Positions 14,154-24,500 are shown, numbered from the stretch's first letter. The stretch: 41,236 bases of DNA from Bacillota bacterium (GCA_023415305.1 JAEZKZ010000058.1:1-41236); one strand, 5' to 3'. Notes: generated by a model not told the origin, from the letters alone. Numbers and translations are program-made.

Positions 14154-14183
14154 TTGCAATTGTTAATTATTACATGATACAAT
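14154..14183 (+). promoter_or_regulatory. SDR gene promoter of the same type as the two marR promoters
   Basis: TTGCAA (14154-14159), an 18-bp spacer and TACAAT (14178-14183) with extended TGA. The last 16 bases, TATTACATGATACAAT, differ from the marR1 promoter at one position. The flanking palindromes seen at the other two sites are less complete here. The next base pairs lead to AGGAGG and ATG 14250. Confidence 0.65.
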
Positions 14184-14249
14184 TAATATAGTAATAAAAG
14201 TAATATATTTAAAAATTATTACTTTTAAAATACTTTAGGAGGCATTTAT

Positions 14250-14978
14250 ATGAATTTCACAAATAAATTATTCATTGTGTCGGGAGCCGGTTCAGGGATA
14301 GGAAAAGCTTGCACAGAGCTATTACTGGATTATAATGCAACTGTTATTGGTATTGACATAAAAAACAGCTCAAAATTCCATGAAAGTTATACACATTATA
14401 CCGTTGATGTGAAAAATGAAAAGTCGGTAAAACTTATTGTTGATGAAATTGAAAGAAAGTATGAAAGGATAAATGGGCTTGTAAACTGTGCCGGAGTATT
14501 TGCGAACTCAAAGCCCTTTTATGATCTGAATGTTAGTGAATGGAACAATGTTATTGAGACTAACCTTACCGGAGTCTTTATTCTTTCAAAATATATAGCA
14601 TCAAATATGATAAAATTTAAAGCAGGTAAAATTGTAAATATTAGTTGTATCAGGTCAAAAATATTTAGGCCAAACATGGCTGATTATGCCGCTGCTAAAG
14701 GTGGTTTAGTTGCTCTTACCTCAGCAATGGCTTTGGATTTAGCGGCTCATAATATACGGGTTAATTCAGTTGCTCCTGGCTTTACCTATACCGGTATGAC
14801 TTCAAATTCTTTTGATAATGATGAAATCCGCAGTTCTTCAGAGAGCTTAATCCCTGTGGGGAAAATAGCAAAATCTGAAGACATTGCCAATGTCGTATTA
14901 TTTTTGCTATCAGAAATGGCAGATTACATAAACGGAGAAACAATATTTGTTGACGGTGGCTACAGGATATCAAAGTAG
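14250..14978 (+). CDS. Short-chain dehydrogenase/reductase (SDR)
   Basis: A 242-residue NAD(P)-dependent oxidoreductase of the classical SDR type. It shows the nucleotide-binding GAGSGIGKA, an acidic residue after strand 2 (IGIDIK, pointing to NAD preference), the NCAG motif, the catalytic YAAAK, and a VAPGF/DGGYRISK end like 3-oxoacyl-ACP reductase relatives. The catalytic Ser region reads NISCIRS. AGGAGG precedes ATG 14250. The gene diverges from marR2-hgcAB and converges on the methionine synthase gene with a 4-nt gap. Its promoter matches those of the two MarR operons, so it is probably co-regulated. The substrate is unknown. Confidence 0.9.
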   Translation: MNFTNKLFIVSGAGSGIGKACTELLLDYNATVIGIDIKNSSKFHESYTHYTVDVKNEKSVKLIVDEIERKYERINGLVNCAGVFANSKPFYDLNVSEWNNVIETNLTGVFILSKYIASNMIKFKAGKIVNISCIRSKIFRPNMADYAAAKGGLVALTSAMALDLAAHNIRVNSVAPGFTYTGMTSNSFDNDEIRSSSESLIPVGKIAKSEDIANVVLFLLSEMADYINGETIFVDGGYRISK

Positions 14979-14982
14979 TATG

Positions 14983-17421
14983 CTATACGTTTTGTTTATT
15001 AGAAAGTCTTTTTGCAAGTTTAACTGCCTCGTAGGCATCCCGGGAATATCCGTCTGCTCCGATGGTTTTTGCATATTCCTCGTCAACTACTGCGCCTCCA
15101 ATCATAAACTTACAGCTTAAACCTTGTTCTTTTGCCAGGTCGATAACTTCTTTCATTTCTACCATGGTAGTAGTCATTAGTGCCGACAGTCCTACTAAGT
15201 GAGCCTTCAATTTCTTTGCTTCGTCTATTATTTTCTCGGCACTTACATCCTTTCCGAGATCATACACCTTAAAGCCATAGTTACGAAGCATGAGTCCGAC
15301 GATATTTTTCCCGATATCATGGATATCCCCTTTTACTGTAGCTATAACTATTACAATAGCTTCTTTTTCCTCTTGTATGTTTTTTTGTTTAAGTAAAGGT
15401 TCTAATACCGTAAAGCCGGCCTTCATTGTTTCAGCACTTTGAATAAGCTGAGGAAGAAAATATTTTTTTTCATCAAATAGCTTTCCAACCTGGTTGATTG
15501 CAGGAATCAAATAAAGGTCAACAATGTCCTGAGGAGCAGTCTTTTCAGCGACAGCTTTCTTTACAAGCAAATCAATTATTTCATTTTCTCCATTTAAAAC
15601 TGCATCAAATATCTTTTCACCGGTATTTTTTTCAGTATTTTGTTCACCTGTTTTTCTCTGATTTTCGCCGGTTAAAGGTTTTTCCTTATTGTTGAAGTAA
15701 GCAATGTAATTTCTGCTGTTTATGTCATTTTTCATTATAACATCACAGGCCATTTTTATACACATCAGCAACTCACTGGAGGGATTGGCTATTGCCATTG
15801 TAAGCCCTCTGGCTATTGCCATTGACATAAATGCAGCGTTTACCCAGCTTCTTTCGGGCAAGCCAAAGGAGACGTTTGACAAACCAACTATAGTTCCACA
15901 TCCAAACTCTCTGCTGCACCATTCTATAAGCTTCAAGGTTTCCAATGCTGCTTCCTGATTTGATGAAACCGTCATAACAAGTCCGTCAACCACAATATCA
16001 TTTTTCTGATAACCAAAGGCAGCTGCTTTATTAAATACATCTTGAACTATAGCCTGTCTTTGTATAGCCTTTTCAGGAACTCCTTCATCACTCAGAGGAA
16101 GAAGTATAAACATAGCTCCATACTTAGCAGCTACCGGCAGCAAACGTTCAAGCTTTATTTTTTCATGTGATATGGAATTTATAAGCGCACGTCCGGGATA
16201 GATTCTTAAGGCCGCCTCAAGTACCTCCGGAGATGATGAATCCAGGCATAATGGAGCATCGGATATACTGCCGAGCATACTCACGGTATTTACCATAACT
16301 TCCTTTTCGTCTATACCCGGCATGCCTACATTTACATCAAGAATATCCGCGCCCCTTTCAATCTGTTCATGAGCAAATTTTCTTATTTCATTGGTTGAGC
16401 CTTCCTTGAGCTCTGCTTGCAGGCTTTTCTTTCCTGTTGGATTAATACGTTCACCGACAATAGCAACTGGTTTATCAATACCAAAAAACACAGTTTTCCT
16501 TGAGGATGAAACCGCACTATATTGGCTGCAAATAGAATTCTGAGGCGTTAAATCTCTACAGTTCCTATACAGCTCCCTTATATAATCCGGGGAAGTTCCA
16601 CAGCAACCACCTAGCAGGTTTACACCGGCCTGAATAAAACGCTCTGCGTATGAACCGAATTCTTCGGCTCCCATATCAAATACAGTTACACCATTTACCA
16701 GCCTGGGCAGACCGGCATTGGGCTTAGCCATCAGCGGCACCTTGGCATAAGGTTTCATTTTAGTTATGATCTCCACCATATGCTCAGGGCCTGTAGAACA
16801 ATTACAGCCCACCGCATCGGCTCCAAGACTTTGAAGAGTTATTAGGGCAGTAACAGGATCTGTTCCAGTCAGGGTTCTTAAGCTTTCATCAAAGCTCATA
16901 GTCACACAAACCGGCAGGTCACAGCTCTCCTTTACAGCCAAAAGCGCAGCTCGAGCCTCCTGTATATCAATCATAGTCTCTATAACAAACAGATCCACTC
17001 CTCCAGCCAGCAGACCCCGCACCTGTTCCTTAAATATATCTACACATTCCTCGAATTGCATGTCTCCAAGAGGCTTTATAAACCTGCCTGTAGAAGCAAT
17101 ATCTCCTGCTACCAGACACTTTCCATCTGCAGCTTCTTTGGATAACTGTGCAAGCCTTTTATTAATTTCAAAAGTTCTGTCACCAAGACCAAATTCTCCA
17201 AGCTTAACGCCATTTCCGCCAAAGGTACATGTATATATAATGTTTGAGCCTGCAGTTATATAGGCCTTTTGAATTTGCTTTATTATATGAGGATTTTCTA
17301 TTGCCCATTGTTCAGGACAAACTCCTGCAGGCATTCCTCTCTTCTGAAGTTCCGTACCATTTGCACCATCAAGAATTTGAATTTTCTTATAAACGTGTTC
17401 TTTAAATTGAGTATTATTCAT
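14983..17421 (-). CDS. metH: Cobalamin-dependent methionine synthase, catalytic part without activation domain
   Basis: Methylates homocysteine to methionine using methyltetrahydrofolate and cobalamin. Domains in order: homocysteine S-methyltransferase barrel (about 1-290) with the zinc cysteines in GCNCSTGP and GGCCGTSP; pterin-binding barrel (about 315-575) with GERINPTGKK and DVNVG; a helical cap (about 600-690); and a Rossmann B12-binding domain (about 690-812) with GDIHDIGKNIV, whose His is the cobalt ligand. At 812 residues it lacks the roughly 300-residue AdoMet-dependent reactivation domain of E. coli MetH; the gene just upstream supplies a separate one. Stop and start are adjacent (TAA-ATG), so the two are translationally coupled. 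It also shares a corrinoid and C1 supply with neighbouring hgcA. Confidence 0.93.
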   Translation of the reverse strand: MNNTQFKEHVYKKIQILDGANGTELQKRGMPAGVCPEQWAIENPHIIKQIQKAYITAGSNIIYTCTFGGNGVKLGEFGLGDRTFEINKRLAQLSKEAADGKCLVAGDIASTGRFIKPLGDMQFEECVDIFKEQVRGLLAGGVDLFVIETMIDIQEARAALLAVKESCDLPVCVTMSFDESLRTLTGTDPVTALITLQSLGADAVGCNCSTGPEHMVEIITKMKPYAKVPLMAKPNAGLPRLVNGVTVFDMGAEEFGSYAERFIQAGVNLLGGCCGTSPDYIRELYRNCRDLTPQNSICSQYSAVSSSRKTVFFGIDKPVAIVGERINPTGKKSLQAELKEGSTNEIRKFAHEQIERGADILDVNVGMPGIDEKEVMVNTVSMLGSISDAPLCLDSSSPEVLEAALRIYPGRALINSISHEKIKLERLLPVAAKYGAMFILLPLSDEGVPEKAIQRQAIVQDVFNKAAAFGYQKNDIVVDGLVMTVSSNQEAALETLKLIEWCSREFGCGTIVGLSNVSFGLPERSWVNAAFMSMAIARGLTMAIANPSSELLMCIKMACDVIMKNDINSRNYIAYFNNKEKPLTGENQRKTGEQNTEKNTGEKIFDAVLNGENEIIDLLVKKAVAEKTAPQDIVDLYLIPAINQVGKLFDEKKYFLPQLIQSAETMKAGFTVLEPLLKQKNIQEEKEAIVIVIATVKGDIHDIGKNIVGLMLRNYGFKVYDLGKDVSAEKIIDEAKKLKAHLVGLSALMTTTMVEMKEVIDLAKEQGLSCKFMIGGAVVDEEYAKTIGADGYSRDAYEAVKLAKRLSNKQNV

Positions 17422-18087
17422 TTATTTTGATTCTCCTTTTTCTTCAACTCCGGCAATGGCAATGACTGATTTTTCGGGAATGAGCATAAATTTTTCGGTA
17501 AGTGCCATATCTAGCTTACTTAGCTGAAGAACTTCGAAAATATCTTTTTGATAAAATAGTGGTAAATCCCCAAAACCGGGGCTATATCTATGTTTCGTTA
17601 ACTTCTTTCCTTCTCTCGCAAGCAGTTTGCCCAGCATCTGAACTATCCAGTCAAGTGTAGCATCTGCAGTTTGCGAGGCTACCGAGTCAAGAATCAACCC
17701 TGCTGACGCACTACCATTTTCTATTTCGTTAAAAATTCTTTTTGAGACTTCATGACCCAAAGTCGATGCCATAAGAATAACACTTTGACTGTCCTTTAAA
17801 AGATTTGCGAGGCTTTTACTCATTAAGCTTAATTTATTTTCAAGCACTACGCCTGTAGTATCCCTTTCCGATATGGATAAATTCAAGTAAGCACCAGCCG
17901 GTTTACATAGAAATCTTCCTTGCTGGATACAATTTTCTATTAGCAAGGAATCACCGGGCTTTAGTTCAGTCACACCCTCCCGATAGCCCAATCTGGACAA
18001 TATCCGGTCCTTCCTGGGGGTGGCGGGAATATTCTCAAAATATTTTATTCTGTTTGCCAAGGTTTCGTTCACGAAAACCAACTCCAT
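17422..18087 (-). CDS. Methionine synthase activation-domain protein
   Basis: A 221-residue stand-alone version of the vitamin-B12-dependent methionine synthase activation domain, which binds AdoMet to rescue oxidised cobalamin. The RLGYREG start, the SVILMASTLGHEV segment and the RYSPGFGDLPLFYQ motif match this family; the latter corresponds to the RxSPGY region of the MetH C-terminus. It is first in a two-gene operon with metH. ATG 18087 has only a weak AAGAG; a GTG four codons later is preceded by GGAG at about 9 nt and is an alternative start. Split metH arrangements are known in Firmicutes. Confidence 0.88.
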   Translation of the reverse strand: MELVFVNETLANRIKYFENIPATPRKDRILSRLGYREGVTELKPGDSLLIENCIQQGRFLCKPAGAYLNLSISERDTTGVVLENKLSLMSKSLANLLKDSQSVILMASTLGHEVSKRIFNEIENGSASAGLILDSVASQTADATLDWIVQMLGKLLAREGKKLTKHRYSPGFGDLPLFYQKDIFEVLQLSKLDMALTEKFMLIPEKSVIAIAGVEEKGESK

Positions 18088-18128
18088 ATCAGATACTCTT
18101 AATTGAATGTCATCTTTTAGTTTTATAT

Positions 18129-18157
18129 ATTATATTTCCTTTTTCAGGCAACGTCAA
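18129..18157 (-). promoter_or_regulatory. Sigma-A promoter for the metH operon
   Basis: On the minus strand TTGACG (18157-18152), a 17-bp spacer and a perfect TATAAT (18134-18129). The leader is only about 35 nt, so there is no room for a SAM, B12 or T-box leader. Confidence 0.8.
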
Positions 18158-18247
18158 CATGACAATGTTTTGTAAAACGAATTCCTAAGTTTATCAAATC
18201 AAATATTTGTTACTATATCCGTGTTATACAGGATTACTTTAGCAGGT

Positions 18248-19612
18248 TTATTTTTGCAGAATTACTTTTTTATTATTATATTGTATGACAATTTCGGGTT
18301 CATATATAAGTGTTCCATCAAATATAAAAGTACACCAGTTTTTGTTTTTAAAGGTGAATTTCTCAGTTGTTTTTCTATTATACTTGGAAAGTATAATGTT
18401 GACTTGTTTCCCGAATAAGGGACGTTGCAACCTTTCTTCGCCGATATTTGATAAAGTTACTCCATCGAGTCTGATATCCTTCTTTTTTCCTGATAGATCT
18501 TCAGCGTATATATCCATACCCAAGTACAGACTACGATCGGGAGATGAGTCGGAAATATATGAAAGAAAATCAAACTCATCGTCTTTGCTTCGTATTCTAT
18601 TTACAGCATTCCTGTAAGCTTGGTTTTCTAAAGAGCCTGGAGAAATAATGGCAATAAAATGTACACCGTCTTCTGAATACCCGTTATATACAGGAGAATT
18701 CTTAAGTTGAGCCCTTACCTCCATACAATTTGCTTTCACAAATGTATTTTCTTCTTCTGTAAGCGAAAACATGGAATTGAGTCCATTTGCCCTGTCTGAA
18801 GCCATTATTAGATTATACTCTGACTTGTCACCTGATTGAACCTTTTGTAACATGTTGTTAAATTCGGTTAATAATTGATTTTTAATAGATTTATAATTAA
18901 TTTCAAGAGTATCTGAACTATCCTGACTTGATTTCTGCTTATATTCCATTTGATTCTTTATTGATATTCCCCAGCCCTCAACCTTATTATCCGAATTTAT
19001 CACAGCGAAAAAAATGCCGGTTGGATACTTATATTCAAATACTGTTACATCGGGTTCTTCGTGTGAAGAAAATTCTTTTCCATACAGCTCTTTAAGCCGT
19101 TGGAGACTATCCCCTGATTTGAGACCTTTAGACGTTTGATAATTTTCTATATTAAATACATAGATTTCATAAAGTACTTCATTTATATCAAAATAAAAAC
19201 AAATACCGTCAGATGTAACAATACTTCCTGCGCTACCATTACTATCGTTAAATGTAATTTTCATATTTCTTGACTTGAGCAATGCCTTAACGTCTTTTTT
19301 TGTCATTCCCACGTTAAAGGTTCCGGTGGAGTTTTCGCTCTGGTCGTTAACTATAATCTCCGAAACGGATAAATTAACATCAGTTGCCATACTATTTGTA
19401 GTACTGTTTGTAACTTTGTCCTTTATAGTGACAACTGCATTATCTGTTGCATTATTTATTACCTGACTAATTTCGGTAACTTCGGTTTGCTCCGAGAAAT
19501 CACTTGCTATTGTAGTATTAGCACTATTTTCAGAATTATTGCTATTTTTACATGCACCTACAATAATTAAAATGATAGATAAAACAATACAATACAATAT
19601 TTTTTTATACAT
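18248..19612 (-). CDS. Predicted lipoprotein, unknown function
   Basis: The signal peptide MYKKILYCIVLSIILIIVGAC ends in a lipobox (VGAC), so the protein should be lipid-anchored outside the membrane. A Ser/Thr/Asn-rich linker (about 20-90) is followed by a region beginning VGMTKKDVKALLKSRNMKI, reminiscent of small SmpA-like folds, and a C-terminal half that I do not recognise. GGGAG with 6 nt spacing selects ATG 19612 over an upstream in-frame ATG at 19639. It begins 30 nt after the LysM/M15 gene and is probably co-transcribed with it. A role at the cell wall is inferred only from that neighbour. Confidence 0.8.
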   Translation of the reverse strand: MYKKILYCIVLSIILIIVGACKNSNNSENSANTTIASDFSEQTEVTEISQVINNATDNAVVTIKDKVTNSTTNSMATDVNLSVSEIIVNDQSENSTGTFNVGMTKKDVKALLKSRNMKITFNDSNGSAGSIVTSDGICFYFDINEVLYEIYVFNIENYQTSKGLKSGDSLQRLKELYGKEFSSHEEPDVTVFEYKYPTGIFFAVINSDNKVEGWGISIKNQMEYKQKSSQDSSDTLEINYKSIKNQLLTEFNNMLQKVQSGDKSEYNLIMASDRANGLNSMFSLTEEENTFVKANCMEVRAQLKNSPVYNGYSEDGVHFIAIISPGSLENQAYRNAVNRIRSKDDEFDFLSYISDSSPDRSLYLGMDIYAEDLSGKKKDIRLDGVTLSNIGEERLQRPLFGKQVNIILSKYNRKTTEKFTFKNKNWCTFIFDGTLIYEPEIVIQYNNKKVILQK

Positions 19613-19642
19613 TTTTAACTCCCTTAACATAAAATACAATAT

Positions 19643-21406
19643 TTAGTTGCCAAGGAAGGAAAAATGCATATAGTCTTTAGAACTTTTCCAGTCTCCTCCC
19701 CAAATCCAACCATGTTTTTTAAAGGCTTTGACTACTGAACCGTCTGCAGCCATTGAATACTTATTTTTTCCGGGTTCGTATAACGACCCTGCTATTATTT
19801 TATCATTCTTAATCATATAGTTTTCATCCGGATTTATATCAATTGCAGTCCCATAAGAATGATGCGAAAGGCTACTGCTTGCTGCCATTTTTCTGAAATT
19901 ATATGCACCAACAGACTTGATTGGGAATTTTTCATCACTCTCATATATTTCATTAAAAATAGCTTGTACATCAGCCTGCAAGTTTTTGTTAATAGTTAGT
20001 GTTGCCTTACTGGAGTACAATTCACCCTTTGCATTGTATTTCCAAACCTTGATAGTTATTTCTACCATATTCTTGGAGGCTTCACTTTTAGTTTTGTAAT
20101 AATTCCCGTCTTTGCCAAAGACCACCTCTTCTTTTTCTTTTCTGGACATATCAGCATAAGGTGTCTGGTCTTCGGATTTTTCGTCTTTAGCGCTGTCACT
20201 GCCCTTTGTAGCTTCTTTATTAGGTGTCGGCTCTTTATTTTCTTTCTCCGATGCAGCCTTATTATCTGTACCAGCGACAATTCTTTTACACGAATTATAG
20301 GTCTTTTTTCGTCTATCCTTGTATTTGCCCATAACACTGTTTGCCAAGGCAGCCTCATGTAGCTCATCCAGGATCAGACCTTTACCTCCGCCGGCAGCTT
20401 TGACGATTTTTTTAGCATTGGCAGGACTCTGGTTATATAGATCTGCAAAGTACACAAGAGCCTGATTATCTGTAATCCCAAGTCCTTTACCTATACTTAT
20501 ATAGCCACTCACATCAATTTTCGACTGCTCATCCTGCGCAGATTTACCTTCTGCTGTGTTCAACAATTTTGATATTGCAGCCGCTTCTGATTCATTCACG
20601 GTCTTTGTACTCCAATACTCATCACTGCTGTCAAGATTATTGTAAATACTTTTGGTAAGAATATTCTTTGTCAAATCAGGATTTTTACCCCTTATCCTGT
20701 TCAGCAAATCTCTGGCTCTGCTTCCATGCCATTGAATTTTACCGATACTTAGAGCACCATTATCATCCTTTGCAACAGTGGAATAGACGCCCTCATTTCC
20801 GAATATTATTTCTTCTGCTATAGACACCAGGTTATTGTCTCCGGACTTTTCTGTATTTGACTTTCCAGCAGGTTCCACCGACTTTTCGCTCTTATTTTCA
20901 TTTTTGCTACTATTTTTATTATCATTTTTATTGTCTTTTGGTTTAGGGATATCAGATTTTTGTGGTAAAATTATTACCTGACCGGGATATATCTTATTTT
21001 TATCCTTAATTTTATTCAGCCTGACAAGCTCGTCTACGGTTGTATCATATCTGTTGGCAATTAAGCCTAGATAGTCACCTGGCTTTACTATATATGTATC
21101 CACATATGTATCCACTTTTGATGCTGTTTTTAGTTCAGTCTCCTCCTTTTTCTGCGAGGTTTTTTCAGCTTCGGGTTCTTTTATTTCTGATAACAGCTTT
21201 AGAACCGCCTGATTTCCAATGGAATGTTGGAGCAGTCTCAAATCTTGACTGGTTAATGATTTCGGATTTCTGCGAATTCGCCATATTGTTTCGAGAACAT
21301 CCTTCATTGATTCTGCGTTTTTCTTATTATTGCTATTACCTTTTTGTTGAATATTTTTATTACTTTTGCCTGTATTTTGTTCACTGTGTGTTGTTTTTTC
21401 GTACAT
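19643..21406 (-). CDS. LysM protein with lysozyme-like middle region and M15-type D,D-carboxypeptidase domain
   Basis: A 587-residue predicted peptidoglycan enzyme with no signal peptide. Near residue 62 is LLQHSIGNQAVLKLL, a motif I associate with proteins linked to contractile injection systems and DUF4157-type toxins. A LysM domain follows (YIVKPGDYLGLIANRYDTTV, about 105-152), then a charged linker, a region with GNEGVYSTV and GALSIGKIQWHG that recalls lysozyme or chitosanase folds (about 195-370), a second linker, and a C-terminal M15/VanY-like domain with SHHSYGTAIDINP and DYMHFSF, which supply the zinc His-Asp-His ligands. AGGTGGAG selects ATG 21406. Without a signal peptide it may leave the cell by lysis or by a dedicated apparatus. 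Confidence 0.82.
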   Translation of the reverse strand: MYEKTTHSEQNTGKSNKNIQQKGNSNNKKNAESMKDVLETIWRIRRNPKSLTSQDLRLLQHSIGNQAVLKLLSEIKEPEAEKTSQKKEETELKTASKVDTYVDTYIVKPGDYLGLIANRYDTTVDELVRLNKIKDKNKIYPGQVIILPQKSDIPKPKDNKNDNKNSSKNENKSEKSVEPAGKSNTEKSGDNNLVSIAEEIIFGNEGVYSTVAKDDNGALSIGKIQWHGSRARDLLNRIRGKNPDLTKNILTKSIYNNLDSSDEYWSTKTVNESEAAAISKLLNTAEGKSAQDEQSKIDVSGYISIGKGLGITDNQALVYFADLYNQSPANAKKIVKAAGGGKGLILDELHEAALANSVMGKYKDRRKKTYNSCKRIVAGTDNKAASEKENKEPTPNKEATKGSDSAKDEKSEDQTPYADMSRKEKEEVVFGKDGNYYKTKSEASKNMVEITIKVWKYNAKGELYSSKATLTINKNLQADVQAIFNEIYESDEKFPIKSVGAYNFRKMAASSSLSHHSYGTAIDINPDENYMIKNDKIIAGSLYEPGKNKYSMAADGSVVKAFKKHGWIWGGDWKSSKDYMHFSFLGN

Positions 21407-21552
21407 TATCACTCCACCTTTTCTATTTTACCTTATATTTGTAATTTTTTAAATAGTTGTCAATAATAAAGGTGATTTTTGCTCGAATATAACAACCAAT
21501 TGTAATTAGCTCACTACATATCTGTTTCAAATAATCTTTTTTGCATGAAATA

Positions 21553-21584
21553 AAAACAAGGCATGGAAAACCATGCCCTGTTTA
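21553..21584 (-). terminator. Terminator of the large adhesin-like gene
   Basis: On the minus strand AACAGGGCATGG and CCATGCCTTGTT pair with one wobble around TTTT, followed by a T-rich tract. It lies 7 nt after the gene at 21591-25028. Confidence 0.85.
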
Positions 21585-21590
21585 AATAAA

Positions 21591-24500
21591 CTAATAAACC
21601 TTTAATTCGTAAAAGCTGGCCCAAGTATCTGCTTCCAGACCTGTTACAGTTATTCTGACGTATCTGATATTATTAGCTGAAAAAGTATCTTTTTGGGTCT
21701 GTTCTGATTTTGTATTTCCGGTGTTATCAACAGCTACTGCCCAGTTTATACTGTCACTTGATACTTCAATCTTATACTTATATACCTTGCTCTTTTCCCA
21801 GATAATCTCAGTACCGGTTAGCTCCAGATTTCTTCCCAGGTCTACCTGCCACCAGTGATTAACACCTCCATCTGCGGCACACCAGCGAGTGTTAATATTG
21901 TCATCATTTCCATTTGTAGCAGGGTTACCGTTTTCTACACTGTCCGAAATGACAGTTTTACCTGAAGCCAAGTTGCTTTTTAACTGCCGGGTAGAAACGG
22001 TTACCGGTGAAGATTGACCAGAGCTGTTACCGGCTGCGTCAACGGCATCTATTGTATAAGAATATGTTGTATTCTCAGCAAGACCTGTTTCGGTGCAATT
22101 TGTGCCGGAATATACATTCTGAACCAGATTGCCGTTTCTATATATCCTGTAGACTATTACACCAATATTATCTACAGCTGCAGTCCAGCTTAAATTTATC
22201 TGATTGTGCGAGACTGTTACTGCAGCCATGTTTTGCGGGACTGAAGGAGCTTGTGAATCAACATCGGAGCAATATAACTGACTCTTGGGTACAATTTGCT
22301 TATTCTGACTTGGACTGGACCAGAATAATTTTACTTCAGCTTCACCGGTTTTATCAAAGTATTCATATTTTATGTCATATTTCTGTCCTGCTACCAGTGC
22401 GATAGTTCCACTCTCTTCTTTTGAACTATGTTCATACCAGTTATCAATTACCTTTATTCCATTTATCCAAAGTCTGGCCCCATCGTCTGAAATTGTATTG
22501 AATGTATATGTTTCAGAATATAAAGGCTGGATTTGACCGGTCCAGCGGACAGAAAATTCATCTTGCCCCATGTTTGATATGGGTGCATTTTTCCGCCAAT
22601 TAAAATTAATTGATTCATCAACACGTTGTTTTACCAGACTCGTGAAATCAATATTATTGTAATACTCTCCTTTAAGACCGTTGCCATTTCCTGTGGAAAC
22701 CTGTGGGGCTGAAGCTGAAGTTTTTGCCACAGCATTTGAGCTAATCTGTGAATTGTTACCTGATGAATCAAATGCGGCAATGGCATATTTATAGGTTGTA
22801 TTGGCATTAAGGCCTGTGTCGGCATAAGTTGTAGAGTTATTGACTGTCTTGACCAAAACTCCGTCTCTGTATACTTTGTAGCCGGCAATACCTTCATTAT
22901 CGGTTGAGGCCATCCAACTCAAATTTATTTGAGTTGACGAAACAGCTGTTGCACTCAGTCTTTCAGGGACAGATGGTGACTGGGTATCTATTGCCGCAGA
23001 ATAAAGCTGACTCTTAGGAACGATTTCTTCCGATTGGCTGGAGCTGGACCATCTAAGATTTATTTTGCCACTTCCGGTACTATTATAGTAATCCAACCTG
23101 ATAATATATTTTTGTCCTGCAGTAAGTCTAACTGTACCATAGTCTTCTGTTTCACTATGATCAGTCCAATTGTCAATAATCATTGAACCATTAACCCACA
23201 ATCTGACTCCATCATCCGATGTTGTGATGAATGTATATTCCTCGGAGTATAGGGGCTGAATTTGTCCAGTCCATCGTACTGAATATGTCTCTCTATCTAT
23301 TCTAAAATCAGGGGAATAATACTCCCAATTTTTATCAATAGTCTCATCTGTACGTGAGAACTTTAAATCTGAAAAGTTCTTGTTATTATAGTATTCTCCT
23401 TTAAGTCCGTTGCCGTTTCCATATCCGTAATTACTATTGTTTAATCCTGGGGTTTTTACATAAGCCAATTCACTGTGGTTTGAAAAATTGCCCGCTGCAT
23501 CATAAGCAACTATTGAATACACATAAACTGTGCCGGCGGTTAAACCTCTATCCCTGTAAGAAGTACCGCTTGATACATCTGCTATCTCACTACCGTCTCT
23601 GTATACTTTGTAGCCGGCAATACCCTTATTATCGTATGAGGCGTTCCAGTTTATAGCAGCTTCATTTGATACAGGTGCGGTTACTACAAGTGTGGTGGGA
23701 GTAGTCGGTGCCTGGTAATCAGATTTTGTATTTATATTATCACCAAATACCTTAAATTCGGAGAAGCTGGCCCAACAACCTGATTCCAGCCCGGTGACAG
23801 TAATCCTCACAAACCGAACAGATTTTGCACTGAACCTATCTGTTTGAGTCTTTTGTTTAATAGTATTACTGCTTTTATTTACTTTCAGCTTCCAGTCCCA
23901 GTTATCAGGAGATACCTCTATTTTATACTTGTATACTTTACCTGATTTTTCCCATATAACTTCGGAACCACTAATGTCATACATAGATCCGAGATCAACT
24001 GTCCACCAGTGATTTACTGATTCATCTGCAGCACACCAACGGGTGGAGATATTTCCGTCATTACCCTTGTAATCTGGATTTTCTGATTGTTGACTATCTG
24101 AAAACGACTTTTTATTCAACGCTATATTATTCCCATAAATTTTAGAATCTTTTGAGAACACAATTACTCTATCAGCAGTAATGTTGGTACCTTTAGATTT
24201 TCTATTTTTAGTTCCGGTAACACGCACCTTTAAAGTATGCTGCCCCTCCTTTAAATTTGGGCTTGAATATATTAGTACGTTGTCTCCTCTTTCTGCAGAA
24301 TATAAATCTATATCAATTTCTTGGCCATTGTCTATAGATACTGCGGCAATACCATGATGGTTCGCCTTAGCTCCGTAAAGTTTTATTTGATTACCAATAA
24401 ATTTTACTTTGTAATATGAATCACGGTCTGAGGACCAGTGGTTATCCTCTAAATATGCTTTCTTTTGAGTTCCATAGTTCCATTTGCCGCTATATTCGAA

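Noticed and set aside
18088..18160. Possible cobalamin or SAM riboswitch before the metH operon
   Set aside because: The promoter at 18129-18157 leaves only about 35 nt of leader and no conserved B12-box or SAM-box sequence is present.
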